A stretch of 64,000 bases of DNA from Mycolicibacterium peregrinum (GCF_001665785.1 NZ_LZSO01000012.1:124001-188000), one strand, 5' to 3'; counted from the first letter of the stretch, positions 52,929 to 63,248 are shown. Made by a program: numbers and translations. Notes: a model not told the origin generated them from the letters alone.

Positions 52929-53774
52929 TTACCCGGCAACAGGTTTGGCGGACCACGTTCTGAGCTCGCCGGCCAACAGGGTCAACATCTCCGAACAGCC
53001 CACGTCGACCTTGACCGTGGCCAGGTCGTCGCCGCGGGTGGGTCCACGGTTGATGATCCCCACCGGGATGTCGTGCGCGGCCGCGTGCCGAACGAATCGG
53101 TAGCCGGAGTAGACGGTCAGCGAGGAGCCCGCGACCAACAGTGCTCCGGCGTCCTCCACCATCGAATACGCCTGCTCGACACGGTCTTTGGGGACATTCT
53201 CGCCGAAGTAGACGATGTCGGGTTTGAGCATGCCCGCACAGGCCGGGCAGTCCACGATGGTGAACGAAGCGGTGTCGCTGACCACGGCGTCGGCGTCGGG
53301 TGCCACCGCGATGCCGCCGACCGCTTCGGCGCGTTCGATGAAGCCGGGATTGGCCGACTCCAGTGCGTCGGCCAGCTCGTCGCGACCCATCGTCGCGCCG
53401 CAGTCCAGGCAGATCACCTGTGCATAGGTGCCGTGCAGGTTGACCACCGACCGGCTTCCGGCCTTGGTGTGCAGCAGATCGACGTTCTGGGTGATCAGTC
53501 CACTCACCACCCCGGCGCCTTCCAGCGCGGCCAAGGCGCGATGCCCGGCGTTGGGCAGCGTCTCGTCCATGTGGCGCCAGCCGACATGATTGCGGGCCCA
53601 GTACCGCTGACGGAACTCCGGATCAGAGGTGAACTGCCGGATGGTCATCGGATTGCTGGGCGGCGAATCCGGGCCGCGGTAGTCGGGGATACCGGAATCG
53701 GTCGACATCCCGGCGCCCGTCAGCACCGCGACGCGGCGGCCCTGCAGCAGGGCGACGAGTTCGGGGGCATCCAC
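52929..53774 (-). CDS. Sirtuin (Sir2-family NAD-dependent protein deacylase)
   Basis: A 281-residue sirtuin that removes acyl groups from lysines, using NAD and releasing nicotinamide. NAD-binding GAGMSTDSGIPDYRG is at 20-34, QNVD at 96-99, the catalytic base is His114 in NLHGT, and two zinc cysteine pairs are present: C122/C125 (CLDC) and C176/C179 (CPAC). The ~50-residue stretch between the zinc pairs is long but known in actinobacterial Sir2 proteins. Upstream are a cysteine hydrolase in the same direction and nadE on the other strand. Confidence 0.93.
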   Translation of the reverse strand: MDAPELVALLQGRRVAVLTGAGMSTDSGIPDYRGPDSPPSNPMTIRQFTSDPEFRQRYWARNHVGWRHMDETLPNAGHRALAALEGAGVVSGLITQNVDLLHTKAGSRSVVNLHGTYAQVICLDCGATMGRDELADALESANPGFIERAEAVGGIAVAPDADAVVSDTASFTIVDCPACAGMLKPDIVYFGENVPKDRVEQAYSMVEDAGALLVAGSSLTVYSGYRFVRHAAAHDIPVGIINRGPTRGDDLATVKVDVGCSEMLTLLAGELRTWSAKPVAG

Positions 53775-53796
53775 CCTCGCCAGGATAGGCCGCCCG

Positions 53797-54336
53797 TCAG
53801 TCCAGGCATTTGGCGGCGGGGACGATCTCGGCGCTCATGTTGCGGCGCATCATCTGCAGCGCCGCCTCACCCAGGCCGGCGTCGATGTGGGCGACCGCGT
53901 CGGACGGGATCACCACGTCGAAATGTCGCACATAGGCATCCAAAGCGCTGTAGAGGATGCACTGCTCGGTGACCTGGCCCGCCAGGATGAGCCGGCGGGT
54001 GTCCAACCGGCCCAACAGGTAATCCAGCGCGGTCGCATAGAACACACTGTGGCGCACCTTGGTCAGCACGAGGCAGTCGTCCGCCGGGACGATCGGCCGC
54101 ACCAGATCAGGGTGCTCACCGGCCAGTGCTGCCTCGACGATGTCGCTGAACTGGGCGGTGAAATCGCCGTGGTTGTCGTTGACGTAGATCAGATCGACGT
54201 CGTCGCGGTCGCGAGCGCTCTTGATCAGCCCGACCAGCGGGTCGATGACCGGCGCCACGTTGGGGGCAAGCAGTTCGGCATCCTCGTGCCGGTAGTGGTT
54301 GAGCATGTCCACAACCACCAGTGCGGTATCGCTCAT
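53797..54336 (-). CDS. Isochorismatase-family cysteine hydrolase
   Basis: A 179-residue hydrolase with the family's catalytic triad: Asp10 (VVVDMLNHY), Lys93 (LTKVRHSVF) and Cys126 (GQVTEQCILYS). Family members hydrolyse amides or vinyl ethers, for example nicotinamide or N-carbamoylsarcosine. The metal-binding histidine pattern of classical nicotinamidases is not complete; there is only an Asp-x-His in YVNDNHGDF. The substrate is therefore open. It is divergent from nadE and 22 bp upstream of the sirtuin gene, so a role in NAD turnover is possible. Confidence 0.85.
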   Translation of the reverse strand: MSDTALVVVDMLNHYRHEDAELLAPNVAPVIDPLVGLIKSARDRDDVDLIYVNDNHGDFTAQFSDIVEAALAGEHPDLVRPIVPADDCLVLTKVRHSVFYATALDYLLGRLDTRRLILAGQVTEQCILYSALDAYVRHFDVVIPSDAVAHIDAGLGEAALQMMRRNMSAEIVPAAKCLD

Positions 54337-54393
54337 GCGTCATTTGGTACCCAGTGGCCCGATCTTGACACTTTTCGGGTGACAATGGGCGCG

Positions 54394-56436
54394 ATGGACT
54401 TCTACAGCGCCTATCACCACGGTTTCGCGCGGGTTGCCGCCTGCACCCACCACACGGCGTTGGCGGATCCGCCGGCGAACGCCGAATCGGTCCTCCGGTT
54501 GGCGCAGGCCTGTCACGACGACGGCGTGGCCGTCGCGGTGTTCCCCGAGCTGACGTTGTCGGGTTATTCGATCGACGACATCCTGATGCAGGATGCCCTT
54601 CTGGAGTCGGTGGAGCAGGCGCTCATCGAAATCGTCGCCGCGTCGGTGGTGTTGACACCGGTGCTGGTGATCGGCGCACCACTGCGGTACCGGCACCGGA
54701 TCTACAACACCGCCGTCGTCATCCACCGTGGCGCGGTGCTCGGTGTGGCACCGAAGTCCTATCTGCCGACGTACCGGGAGTTCTACGAGCGCAGGCAGAT
54801 GGCATCCGGCGCCGATATCCGCGGCACCATCGCGGTGGCCGGCGCCGAGGTACCGTTCGGTCCGGACCTGCTGTTCGTGGCCTCCGACGTACCGGGGCTG
54901 GTCCTGCACGTCGAGATCTGCGAGGACATGTTCGTCCCGGTTCCTCCCAGTGCGCAGGCTGCACTGGCCGGCGCCACGGTGTTGGCGAATCTCTCGGGCA
55001 GTCCGATCACCGTCGGCCGCGCCGAAGATCGTGCGCTGCTGGCGCGTTCGGCGTCGTCGCGGTGTCTGGCCGCCTATGTGTACGCCGCGGCAGGCGAGGG
55101 GGAGTCGACCACCGACCTGGCCTGGGACGGCCAGACGATGATCTGGGAGAACGGGCTGCTACTCGCCGAGAGTGAGCGCTTCCCGCGCGGTGAACGACGC
55201 TCGGTGGCCGACGTGGATCTTGAGCTGTTGCGTTCCGAGCGGCTGCGCATGGGCACGTTCGACGACAACGCGCGGAATCATGGCGCCCAGGTAGATGCGT
55301 TCCGCCGCATCGAGTTCCAGCTCGACCCGCCGACAGGTGACATCGGGCTGCGGCGCGAGATCGAGCGGTTTCCGTTCGTGCCTGCGGATCCGGCACGGCT
55401 GCAACAGGATTGCTATGAGGCCTACAACATTCAGGTCTCCGGGCTGGAGCAGCGGCTGCGGGCGCTGAAGTACCCCAAGGTGGTGATCGGGGTGTCCGGT
55501 GGCCTGGATTCCACCCATGCCCTGATCGTGGCGGCCAGGGCGATGGACCGGGAGAACTGCCCCCGCAGTGACATTCTCGCGTTCACGCTGCCCGGCTTCG
55601 CCACCGGCGACCGCACCAAGAACAACGCGATCCGGTTGAGCCGGGCGCTGGGGGTGACGTTCGAAGAGATCGACATCAAGAAGACCGCCGAGCTGATGCT
55701 CACCGAGATGGACCATCCGTTCGGCCGCGGCGAGAAGGTCTACGACGTCACGTTCGAGAACGTCCAGGCCGGCCTGCGCACCGATTACCTGTTCCGGCTG
55801 GCCAATCAGCGCGGCGGCATCGTGCTCGGCACCGGCGACCTGTCGGAGCTGGCGCTGGGCTGGTCGACTTACGGTGTCGGCGACCAGATGTCGCACTACA
55901 ACGTCAACGGCGGGGTGCCGAAAACCCTGATCCAGCATTTGATCCGATGGGTGATCTCGTCGGACCAGTTCGGCGCCGAGGTGAACGACGTCCTCCAATC
56001 GGTGCTGGACACCGAGATCACTCCGGAGTTGGTGCCCACCGGTGAGGACGAGGAGATCCAGAGCAGCGAGGCCAAGGTCGGTCCCTATGCGCTGCAGGAC
56101 TTTTCGTTGTTCCAGGTGCTGCGCTACGGTTTCCGCCCGTCGAAGGTGGCCTTCCTGGCCTGGCATGCCTGGCATGACGCGGCCCATGGCGATTGGCCCG
56201 CCGGGTTCCCCGAGGACAAGCGCCCGGTGTATTCGCTCGGCGAGATCCGGCGCTGGCTTCAGGTCTTCGCCCAACGGTTCTATTCGTTCTCGCAGTTCAA
56301 GCGTTCGGCGCTGCCCAACGGGCCCAAGGTGTCGCACGGCGGTTCGCTGTCGCCGCGTGGGGACTGGCGGGCTCCGTCGGACATGTCGGCGCGGATCTGG
56401 CTCGACGAGATCGAGCGGAACGTCCCTGAGCAGTAG
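54394..56436 (+). CDS. nadE: Glutamine-dependent NAD+ synthetase
   Basis: A 680-residue enzyme that amidates nicotinic acid adenine dinucleotide to NAD+ with glutamine as ammonia donor. The N-terminal glutaminase domain carries Glu52, Lys121 and Cys176, the same numbers as the triad reported for M. tuberculosis NadE; this fixes the start at ATG 54394 rather than the in-frame codons at 54385 or 54379. The synthetase domain has the PP-loop [12 protein letters not shown] and a [11 protein letters not shown] region. It is divergent from the cysteine hydrolase and sirtuin genes. Confidence 0.97.
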   Translation: MDFYSAYHHGFARVAACTHHTALADPPANAESVLRLAQACHDDGVAVAVFPELTLSGYSIDDILMQDALLESVEQALIEIVAASVVLTPVLVIGAPLRYRHRIYNTAVVIHRGAVLGVAPKSYLPTYREFYERRQMASGADIRGTIAVAGAEVPFGPDLLFVASDVPGLVLHVEICEDMFVPVPPSAQAALAGATVLANLSGSPITVGRAEDRALLARSASSRCLAAYVYAAAGEGESTTDLAWDGQTMIWENGLLLAESERFPRGERRSVADVDLELLRSERLRMGTFDDNARNHGAQVDAFRRIEFQLDPPTGDIGLRREIERFPFVPADPARLQQDCYEAYNIQVSGLEQRLRALKYPKVVIGVSGGLDSTHALIVAARAMDRENCPRSDILAFTLPGFATGDRTKNNAIRLSRALGVTFEEIDIKKTAELMLTEMDHPFGRGEKVYDVTFENVQAGLRTDYLFRLANQRGGIVLGTGDLSELALGWSTYGVGDQMSHYNVNGGVPKTLIQHLIRWVISSDQFGAEVNDVLQSVLDTEITPELVPTGEDEEIQSSEAKVGPYALQDFSLFQVLRYGFRPSKVAFLAWHAWHDAAHGDWPAGFPEDKRPVYSLGEIRRWLQVFAQRFYSFSQFKRSALPNGPKVSHGGSLSPRGDWRAPSDMSARIWLDEIERNVPEQ

Positions 56437-56478
56437 TTTTCGTCAGCCCTGGTGGCTGCTCCCAATTGACGACGAAAA
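56437..56478 (+). terminator. Hairpin after nadE
   Basis: TTTTCGTC (56437-56444) pairs with GACGAAAA (56471-56478) right after the stop codon; AGCC/GGCT (56445-56448, 56454-56457) adds a small inner stem. Its AT-rich base is unusual for this genome. Confidence 0.45.
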
Positions 56479-56572
56479 AAATTGACAAGCTAACCTTCTG
56501 GGCCACAGCGACGCGCTAGTGTGCGTCGGGTCACAGTTCGGCATCGCCGAATGCCGGGTCTAGGAGGTCGCG

Positions 56573-59260
56573 TTGGGTGCTGCAAGGTACGTCGGTCGGG
56601 TAGGCGGATTGGCGGTTGCGCTCGGGGTCGGGTCGGCCGTCGTTCTGGGTGGGCAGGCCCTGGGTACCCCGGTGGCCGCGGCATCGCCCGGTTCCAGCGA
56701 CACATCGTCCGATTCCCCGTCCGCCCCGGCGGCCGAGAAGGGTCCCGCCAAGGACCGGCAGAGCGCCCGCACGTCGCGACCGGCGACGGTGCGTGCGGCG
56801 ATCAAGGACCGGCCGGCCAAGCTCGTCGAATCCGGTCGCCACCGCGCGAGCTCGACGACGCCGAAGTCCGATGTCGTGCAGTCGATCACCGACCGGCTGT
56901 CGGAGGCCCAGGCCAAGATCGAAGCCGGACTGAACCGGCACGGCGGCAGCGACACCGGGCACGGCGCCACCGCGGCCGAAAAACCCGAGGCGACCGGGCC
57001 CGCTGTAGCACCGGCGCGGGGCTTGTCGTTCGTCAAGCCGAACCTGCCGCGGCCCCTGCGCGATCACGCCAAGACCCCGGCGTCCGTCGAGTCGACGAAC
57101 GAGAGCATCGACACCGGCCTGGCCGACGAACCGGCAGCGACAGCGGCGGTCACGGCTAAGGCCGAGGCCGCACCGTCACCGGCCGTGCAGGTGGCTCCGG
57201 TGCGGGGCCTGATCGAGACCGTGGTCAACGACATCGCCAGGACGCTCGCCGGAAACTCGCCGACCGCGCCGTCGACCGATTCGCCCGCCGGATGGGTTCT
57301 GCTGGCGGCTGCGCGCCGGGAGTTCTCCGCGGCCGCCGTGTCACCGTCCGTGAGCGCCACCGGTGGCATCACGGCCAGTCCTTCGGTCGGCATCACCGAC
57401 GGCATCATCCACGGCACCACCGGGGCCACGAGTTCCACCGGTCTGCCGCTCACCTACACCGTGATCGGCGATCCGAGCGCGGGCGGCAAGGTCCGGCTCA
57501 ACACGGCCAACGGCACCTTCACGTTCCTGCCCTACGCCACCGTCGTCGACAGCGGCGGCACGGAGAAGTTCACCGTCCTGGTAGCCGAGACCACCGCGTT
57601 CGATGCTGCGCTGCAACAGATTCCGATCGTGGGATCGTTCGTGCCGCAGGTACTGGTGATCGTGCATCAGGTACCGATCGTCAACGACCTGTTGGCGCCA
57701 CTCATCGGCAAGTCGGAGTTGGTGGACGTCAACGTGGACGTCGGTGCGCTGGCGCCGGCGGGCACCCCGGTGGCCTACACGGTCAAGGTGACATCGTTCG
57801 ACGGCACTCCGATCAGCATGAACTACTTCCCGGCGTCGGGCCTTCAGGCGGGGGAGGAGGCGCCGACCATCTTCAGTGGCGCGGGCCTGTCCAGTGCGGG
57901 CGACACGAACCCGTACTCCGGCGGAGCCACCGGCGTCGGCACGTTCCGCGACGCGGGCTACAACGTCGTCACCTGGGATTCACGCGGCGAGCACGACTCG
58001 GGCGGGATCCTGCAGCTCGACAATCCGTTCTTCGAGGGCCGCGACGTGTCGGCCATGATCGACTACGTGGCCAAACGGCCCGGCACGCAACTCGACGCCG
58101 CCAATGATCCTCGGATGGGGATGGTGGGCCCGTCGTACGGCGGAGGCATCCAGTGGGTGGCCGCGGGCACCGACAACCGGATCGACGCGATCGTCCCGAC
58201 GATCTCGTGGAACTCGCTGAACAGTTCGCTCTACCCCAACGAGGCGTTCAAGACGTCGTATGCGGCGCTGCTGCTCTTGTCCTTGGTGACATCGGGGGCG
58301 AACATCAACAGCCAGCTGTACAGCGGCATCCTCACCGGTGGACTGCTGGGCGTCCTGACCCCCGAGCAGCAGGCACTGCTGGCCGGCAGTGGCCCGACCG
58401 CGCTGGTCAACAAGGTCACCGCGCCGACACTGATCATCCAGGGCACCGTCGACGTGTTGTTCCCGCTGCAGCAGGCGATGGACAACGCGCAGATCCTCGA
58501 CGCCAACGGCGTGCCGGTGAAGATGGTGTGGTTCTGCGGCGGCCACGGCAACTGCGAAACCCCGGCCGGTGACAGCACCGAGATGGTCGAGTCCGCGACG
58601 ATGAGCTGGCTGGACACCTACGTCAAGCACAAGGGCGAGGCCGTGGACGATGGGCTACCCAAGTTCCAGTGGATCGACCAGGACGGCGACCACTACACGT
58701 CCGACCTGCTGCCGACCGACCCGAATTTCACCGGGACCCCGGTCACCGCGTCGGGCAGCGGCGGGCTGCTCGGAATCGTCCCGATCCTCGGCGGTTCCGG
58801 ACCGGGCGCGGCGGGGATCCCGTTCGGTCTCGGGGACGGCACGAAGGCCACCAACGCGGTGAACGTCAAGGTGACCGCGCCGTCGGACACCAACACCCAG
58901 ATCGTCGGTGCACCCGAGCTGACGATGACGTACTCCGGCATCGGCACCAGCCGCCACGTCTACGCCCAGATCGTCGATGATCAGACCGGCCAGGTGATCG
59001 GCAACGTGGTCACGCCGATTCCAGTCACGCTCGACGGCAAGGAGCACACCGTCAACATTCCGATGGAGGCCGTGGCCTACACGCTGGAGCCCGGACACAC
59101 CGCCACGGTGCAGATCACCACTTCGGCGACGCCGTTCCTCAACTTCACCCAGTTCGGCGTCATCGACATCTCCGGTGTGGAGGTGTCCCTGCCGACCGCG
59201 GGGCCCGGAGCCAATGTGCAGCCGGCGACAGCCGCCAGGGAGGATCTGGTCAGCGTTTAG
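56573..59260 (+). CDS. Large exported alpha/beta-hydrolase with VCBS/Ig-like and C-terminal beta domains
   Basis: An 895-residue secreted protein of unknown substrate. The TTG start is decided by AGGAGG 5 nt upstream. A signal peptide (residues 1-37, ending PVAAASP) is followed by a ~230-residue low-complexity linker rich in Ala, Ser, Pro and Thr. Then comes a cadherin/VCBS-like domain (TYTVIGDPSAGGKVRLNTAN, near 300-345) and an alpha/beta-hydrolase domain with candidate Ser in MVGPSYGGG, Asp in IQGTVDVLFP and His in FCGGHGNCE, as in X-Pro dipeptidyl-peptidase/CocE-like enzymes. The last ~130 residues form a beta domain. A peptidase or esterase acting at the cell surface is likely. Its stop overlaps the convergent crotonase by 4 bp. 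Confidence 0.85.
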   Translation: MGAARYVGRVGGLAVALGVGSAVVLGGQALGTPVAAASPGSSDTSSDSPSAPAAEKGPAKDRQSARTSRPATVRAAIKDRPAKLVESGRHRASSTTPKSDVVQSITDRLSEAQAKIEAGLNRHGGSDTGHGATAAEKPEATGPAVAPARGLSFVKPNLPRPLRDHAKTPASVESTNESIDTGLADEPAATAAVTAKAEAAPSPAVQVAPVRGLIETVVNDIARTLAGNSPTAPSTDSPAGWVLLAAARREFSAAAVSPSVSATGGITASPSVGITDGIIHGTTGATSSTGLPLTYTVIGDPSAGGKVRLNTANGTFTFLPYATVVDSGGTEKFTVLVAETTAFDAALQQIPIVGSFVPQVLVIVHQVPIVNDLLAPLIGKSELVDVNVDVGALAPAGTPVAYTVKVTSFDGTPISMNYFPASGLQAGEEAPTIFSGAGLSSAGDTNPYSGGATGVGTFRDAGYNVVTWDSRGEHDSGGILQLDNPFFEGRDVSAMIDYVAKRPGTQLDAANDPRMGMVGPSYGGGIQWVAAGTDNRIDAIVPTISWNSLNSSLYPNEAFKTSYAALLLLSLVTSGANINSQLYSGILTGGLLGVLTPEQQALLAGSGPTALVNKVTAPTLIIQGTVDVLFPLQQAMDNAQILDANGVPVKMVWFCGGHGNCETPAGDSTEMVESATMSWLDTYVKHKGEAVDDGLPKFQWIDQDGDHYTSDLLPTDPNFTGTPVTASGSGGLLGIVPILGGSGPGAAGIPFGLGDGTKATNAVNVKVTAPSDTNTQIVGAPELTMTYSGIGTSRHVYAQIVDDQTGQVIGNVVTPIPVTLDGKEHTVNIPMEAVAYTLEPGHTATVQITTSATPFLNFTQFGVIDISGVEVSLPTAGPGANVQPATAAREDLVSV

Positions 59261-60081
59261 AGCCGGCCCTCGGCCCGCAGGTCCGGGTGGACCCACTCCG
59301 GGGAGCGGCGCGCCTTGAAGGCGCGGAACCCCTCGGCGGCCTCGTCACCGCTGTAGCTGGCCTTCATGCCGATCCGGTCGTAGAGGCCCAGGTAGCTGTC
59401 CAGGCTGGACTTGACCACCCCCCGGGCGCGGGGCGCCGTCCGGCAGCATTGGGCGAGCACTTCTGTTGCGGCAGGGAGTAATTCGTCGTGCGGTACCAGT
59501 CGGGCAACCATGCCCCAGTCGACGGCTTCCTGCGCGGTGAGCGTGCGGCCGGTGAACATCAGGTCGCGGGTGCGGACCGGGCCGATCAGGCGGGCCAGCA
59601 TCTGGCTGTAGTACGTGTCGGCGATGCCGCGGTACAGCTCGGGAACCCGGAATGTGGCGCGGTCGCTGACCACGGCCATGTCGCTGCAGATCGCGATCTG
59701 CAGCCCGCCGCCCTGACACAAGCCGTTGACCGCGCTCACCACCGGTTTGACCGACTGGCGCAGGGTTTCGAACGGGGTGACGTCCATCGACAGGGCCGCG
59801 CCGAAGCTCATCCAGTCGTCGACGCCGTTACCGCCGCCGAGGTCTCCGCCGGGGGCGAACACGTCCCCGGTCCCGGTGATCAGCAGGCCGGCCAGATCCG
59901 GATCCGCCTCGACGTGGGTGACCGCGTACCGGATGCCGAAGTACATCGCCGGCGTCATCGCATTGCGGGCCTCGGGCCGGTCCAGGGTGACGACGCCGAA
60001 CGGTCCCTGCCGCTCGAACCTGAGGTACGGGGTGCCGAGCCAGTCGCCTTCGGGTGGCCGCGGAGTGTTTCCCTGGGTCAT
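59257..60081 (-). CDS. Enoyl-CoA hydratase/isomerase (crotonase) family protein
   Basis: A 274-residue crotonase-fold protein that should act on an acyl-CoA. Oxyanion-hole segments are TLDRPEARNAMTPAM with FAPGGDLGGG and VNGLCQGGGLQIAIC. The catalytic glutamates of true hydratases are not clearly placed: the second position reads VPELYRGIADTYYS, which has a Glu. Hydratase, isomerase or another crotonase activity are all possible. The ATG at 60081 lies 7 nt from TATAGT (60094-60089), so it is probably leaderless. It is convergent with the exported hydrolase. Confidence 0.87.
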   Translation of the reverse strand: MTQGNTPRPPEGDWLGTPYLRFERQGPFGVVTLDRPEARNAMTPAMYFGIRYAVTHVEADPDLAGLLITGTGDVFAPGGDLGGGNGVDDWMSFGAALSMDVTPFETLRQSVKPVVSAVNGLCQGGGLQIAICSDMAVVSDRATFRVPELYRGIADTYYSQMLARLIGPVRTRDLMFTGRTLTAQEAVDWGMVARLVPHDELLPAATEVLAQCCRTAPRARGVVKSSLDSYLGLYDRIGMKASYSGDEAAEGFRAFKARRSPEWVHPDLRAEGRL

Positions 60082-60125
60082 ATCGGCGACTATAACGTCA
60101 ACGGTATCGCCTTCAGTTGGCCGTC

Positions 60126-60986
60126 TCAGTGGGTCAGGACGGCGTCGATGTCGGACGCCGACGGGGCGCAGTCACCGGCCCCGCGCACCAGGGTGGCCAA
60201 CGCCCCGGCCGCGCATGCGCGGCGGAGGGCATGCTCGTGGCCTGCGGTCCAGCCCGCGGCCAGCACGCCGGCGAACACGTCGCCGGCACCGGCGGTGTCC
60301 AGCGCCCGCACCGCGGGGGCCGGCACGTCGAAGCGCTCGTCGGCGCCCACGTAACTGGCCCCTCGAGCGCCCCTGGTGATCACCAGATGCCGCACTGGCC
60401 AATGCCACTCGGCGGCCTCGGTCTCGTTCACCACCACCACGTCGACCAGTTCGGACAGTGCGAGCAGTTGATGGGCGGCGGTGCCTCCCGGTGAGGCGTT
60501 GAGCATCACGACCGCGCCGGCAGCCTTGGCCAGCCGGGCCGCGGCGATCGCCGTCGTCACCGGGATCTCCAACTGGATCAGCACGACCTCGCTCCAGACG
60601 ATGGCCGTGCGCGCCGCGGCGGAGTCCACCTCGAGCCGGGCGTTGGCGCCCGGCGCCACCACGATGCAGTTCTCGCCGACTCCATCCACCAGGATCGCCG
60701 CCGATCCGCTCGGACCGGGCACGCATGTCACAGAGTCGGTCGCCACCCCATTGGCCCGGAGATGTTCGCGCAGGTTCGCGGCGGCGGCGTCGTCGCCGAG
60801 CGCGGCCACCAGGGCAACCTCGGCGCCGGCCCGCGCGGTCGCCACCGCCTGGTTGCCGCCCTTGCCGCCGGGCGCGGACGCCAGGGACGACGCAAGCACG
60901 GTCTGTCCGGGCCGCGGCAGTGCCCCGACCGTGAACGTGAGGTCGGCGTTGATGCTCCCGACGACGCAAACCCGCGCAGCGGCCAT
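60126..60986 (-). CDS. rbsK: Ribokinase
   Basis: A 286-residue PfkB-family kinase. Ribokinase features are VVGSINADLTFTVGALPRPG at the N-terminus, APGGKGGNQAVATARAGAEV, VVVNETEAAEW, and the catalytic ALDTAGAGDVFAGVLAAG with the GAGD base. The gene stands between nadE and proA as does rbsK (Rv2436) in M. tuberculosis. TAGCCT (61000-60995) lies 8 nt before the ATG, consistent with a leaderless mRNA. It phosphorylates ribose from nucleoside turnover, as known for the family. Confidence 0.9.
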   Translation of the reverse strand: MAAARVCVVGSINADLTFTVGALPRPGQTVLASSLASAPGGKGGNQAVATARAGAEVALVAALGDDAAAANLREHLRANGVATDSVTCVPGPSGSAAILVDGVGENCIVVAPGANARLEVDSAAARTAIVWSEVVLIQLEIPVTTAIAAARLAKAAGAVVMLNASPGGTAAHQLLALSELVDVVVVNETEAAEWHWPVRHLVITRGARGASYVGADERFDVPAPAVRALDTAGAGDVFAGVLAAGWTAGHEHALRRACAAGALATLVRGAGDCAPSASDIDAVLTH

Positions 60987-61058
60987 AAACGAAAAGGCTA
61001 GCCCGGCGTGCTCGTCTTAGGGCGCCTGACACCTGTCGAAGGGCGTCAACAGGTCCGA

Positions 61059-61064
61059 TACGCT
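61059..61064 (+). promoter_or_regulatory. -10 box of proA, leaderless promoter
   Basis: TACGCT lies 6 nt before the ATG of proA, and there is no ribosome site in between. Confidence 0.55.
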
Positions 61065-61070
61065 GGCTAG

Positions 61071-62330
61071 ATGAGCGTTCAGACACAGTCGCCGACGGTG
61101 CCGCAAGCAGACCTGCGGGAGCAGGTGCACGAGGCCGCGCGTCGTGCTCGCATCGCCGCCCGCACCTTGGGCACTCTGAGCGCCGAGACCAAGAACCGCG
61201 CGCTGCACGCCGCTGCCGACAGCGTGCTGGCCCATGTCCACGAGATCCTGGCCGCCAACGCGGCCGACGTCGAGGCCGCCCGCGAGTCGGGTACCCCCGA
61301 GGCGATGCTGGACCGCCTGGCACTGAACCCGCAGCGGGTCGACGGCATCGCGGCCGGGTTGCGCCAGGTCGCCGGACTGCCCGATCCGGTCGGCGAGGTG
61401 TTGCAGGGCCGCACCCTGCCGAACGGGCTGCAACTGCGTCAGCAGCGGGTGCCGCTCGGCGTGGTCGGCATGGTCTACGAGGGCCGCCCCAACGTCACCG
61501 TGGACGCGTTCGGGCTCACCCTCAAGTCCGGCAATGCCGCTCTGCTGCGCGGCAGTTCGTCGGCGGCCCGGTCCAATCAGGCCCTGGTGACCGCGCTGCG
61601 GTCGGCCCTGGCATCGGTCGGTCTGCCCTTGGACGCCGTGCAACTGCTGCCCAGCCATGACCGCGCCAGCGTCACCCACCTGATCCAGGCCCGCGGCCTG
61701 GTCGACGTGGTGATTCCGCGCGGGGGAGCCGGCCTGATCGAGGCCGTGGTGCGCGACGCGCAGGTTCCCACCATCGAGACCGGTGTGGGCAATTGCCATG
61801 TCTACGTTCATTCCTCGGCCGATATCGACCTGGCCGAGAAGATCCTGCTGAACTCCAAGACCCGCCGTCCGAGCGTCTGCAATGCCGCGGAGACCCTGCT
61901 GGTGGACAAGGCGCTGCAGGACACCGCGCTGCCGCGGCTCACCGCCGCGCTGCGCGACGCCGGAGTGACCGTGCATTCCGATCCCACCGACGAGGAGTTG
62001 CACACCGAGTTCCTCTCGATGGACATCGCCGTCGCGGTGGTCGACGGGCTCGACGGGGCGATCACCCACATCAACGAGTACGGCACCGGACACACCGAGG
62101 CCATCGTGACAACGGATCTTGCTGCAGCCCAGCGTTTCACCGAACAGGTGGACGCGGCCGCGGTGATGGTCAACGCGTCGACCGCGTTCACCGACGGAGA
62201 GCAGTTCGGTTTCGGCGCCGAGATCGGCATCTCCACCCAGAAGCTGCATGCCCGCGGACCGATGGGCCTGCCCGAACTGACCTCGACCAAATGGATCGTG
62301 TGGGGAGACGGTCAGACCCGCCCGGCGTAG
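61071..62330 (+). CDS. proA: Gamma-glutamyl phosphate reductase
   Basis: A 419-residue aldehyde-dehydrogenase-fold enzyme that reduces glutamyl phosphate in proline synthesis with NADPH. Typical segments are [40 protein letters not shown], the catalytic cysteine in [14 protein letters not shown], and [15 protein letters not shown]. Length matches the family. It is transcribed separately from proB, from its own near-leaderless promoter, and moxR follows after 30 nt. Confidence 0.96.
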   Translation: MSVQTQSPTVPQADLREQVHEAARRARIAARTLGTLSAETKNRALHAAADSVLAHVHEILAANAADVEAARESGTPEAMLDRLALNPQRVDGIAAGLRQVAGLPDPVGEVLQGRTLPNGLQLRQQRVPLGVVGMVYEGRPNVTVDAFGLTLKSGNAALLRGSSSAARSNQALVTALRSALASVGLPLDAVQLLPSHDRASVTHLIQARGLVDVVIPRGGAGLIEAVVRDAQVPTIETGVGNCHVYVHSSADIDLAEKILLNSKTRRPSVCNAAETLLVDKALQDTALPRLTAALRDAGVTVHSDPTDEELHTEFLSMDIAVAVVDGLDGAITHINEYGTGHTEAIVTTDLAAAQRFTEQVDAAAVMVNASTAFTDGEQFGFGAEIGISTQKLHARGPMGLPELTSTKWIVWGDGQTRPA

Positions 62331-62360
62331 CCGCCGACCAGATAGAGACCAGGAGACCAC

Positions 62361-63248
62361 ATGAGCGTGCCCGCTCGCCCCGCTCCGTTGTTCGCCGACA
62401 TCGACGATGTCGCGCGACGCCTGGCGGAGACCGGCTACCTGCCCGATACCGCCACCGCGACAGCGGTTTTCCTCGCCGACCGGCTGGGTAAACCGTTGCT
62501 CGTCGAGGGGCCTGCAGGCGTCGGCAAGACCGAGCTCGCCCGCGCGGTGGCCCAGTCGACGGGTTCGGAGCTGGTGCGGTTGCAGTGCTACGAAGGCGTC
62601 GACGAGGCTCGCGCGCTCTACGAGTGGAACCACGCCAAGCAGATCCTGCGGATCCAGGCCGGGCAGAACGCCAACGGCGGCGACTGGGACCAGACCAAGA
62701 TGGACGTCTTCAGCGAAGAGTTCCTGCTGACCCGTCCGCTGCTGACCGCCATCAAGCGCACCGACCCGACCGTGCTGCTGGTCGACGAGACCGACAAGGC
62801 CGACATCGAGATCGAGGGCCTGCTGCTCGAGGTGTTGTCCGACTTCGCGGTCACCGTCCCGGAACTCGGCACGATCACCGCCGAACGACCGCCGTTCGTG
62901 GTGCTCACCTCGAATGCCACCCGTGAGCTCTCCGAGGCGCTCAAGCGTCGTTGCCTGTTCCTGCACATCGACTTCCCGGATCCGGATCTGGAGCGGCGCA
63001 TCCTGCTGTCGCGGGTTCCCGAACTGCCCGAGCACATCGCATCGGAGCTGGTGAAGATCATCGGCGTGATGCGCGGCATGCAACTCAAGAAGGTGCCGTC
63101 GGTGGCCGAGACCATCGACTGGGGCCGCACCGTACTGGCCCTGGGTCTGGACACCATCGACGACGAGATGATCGCCGCCACTCTCGGTGTGGTGCTCAAA
63201 CACCAGTCCGACCAGGTCAGGGCGGCCGGCGAGCTGAAGCTGAACTGA
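62361..63248 (+). CDS. MoxR-family AAA+ ATPase
   Basis: A 295-residue ATPase. Walker A is GPAGVGKTELA, Walker B LLVDETDKAD, sensor 1 LTSNATRELSEAL, followed by the arginine-finger and lid region. MoxR ATPases act as chaperones that mature metal enzymes or complexes, usually with a VWA-domain partner. Here the partner starts at the last base of the stop codon (TGATG). ACCAGGAG precedes the ATG. The M. tuberculosis gene at this place is Rv2426c. The client is unknown. Confidence 0.92.
   Translation: MSVPARPAPLFADIDDVARRLAETGYLPDTATATAVFLADRLGKPLLVEGPAGVGKTELARAVAQSTGSELVRLQCYEGVDEARALYEWNHAKQILRIQAGQNANGGDWDQTKMDVFSEEFLLTRPLLTAIKRTDPTVLLVDETDKADIEIEGLLLEVLSDFAVTVPELGTITAERPPFVVLTSNATRELSEALKRRCLFLHIDFPDPDLERRILLSRVPELPEHIASELVKIIGVMRGMQLKKVPSVAETIDWGRTVLALGLDTIDDEMIAATLGVVLKHQSDQVRAAGELKLN

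Noticed and set aside
52736..52963. 75-codon frame with a hydrophobic N-terminus
   Set aside because: It overlaps the 3' end of the sirtuin gene, has no ribosome site and no recognisable feature.
53797..54336. Calling the cysteine hydrolase a nicotinamidase (pncA)
   Set aside because: The catalytic Asp-Lys-Cys is present, but the full histidine-rich metal site of nicotinamidases is not.
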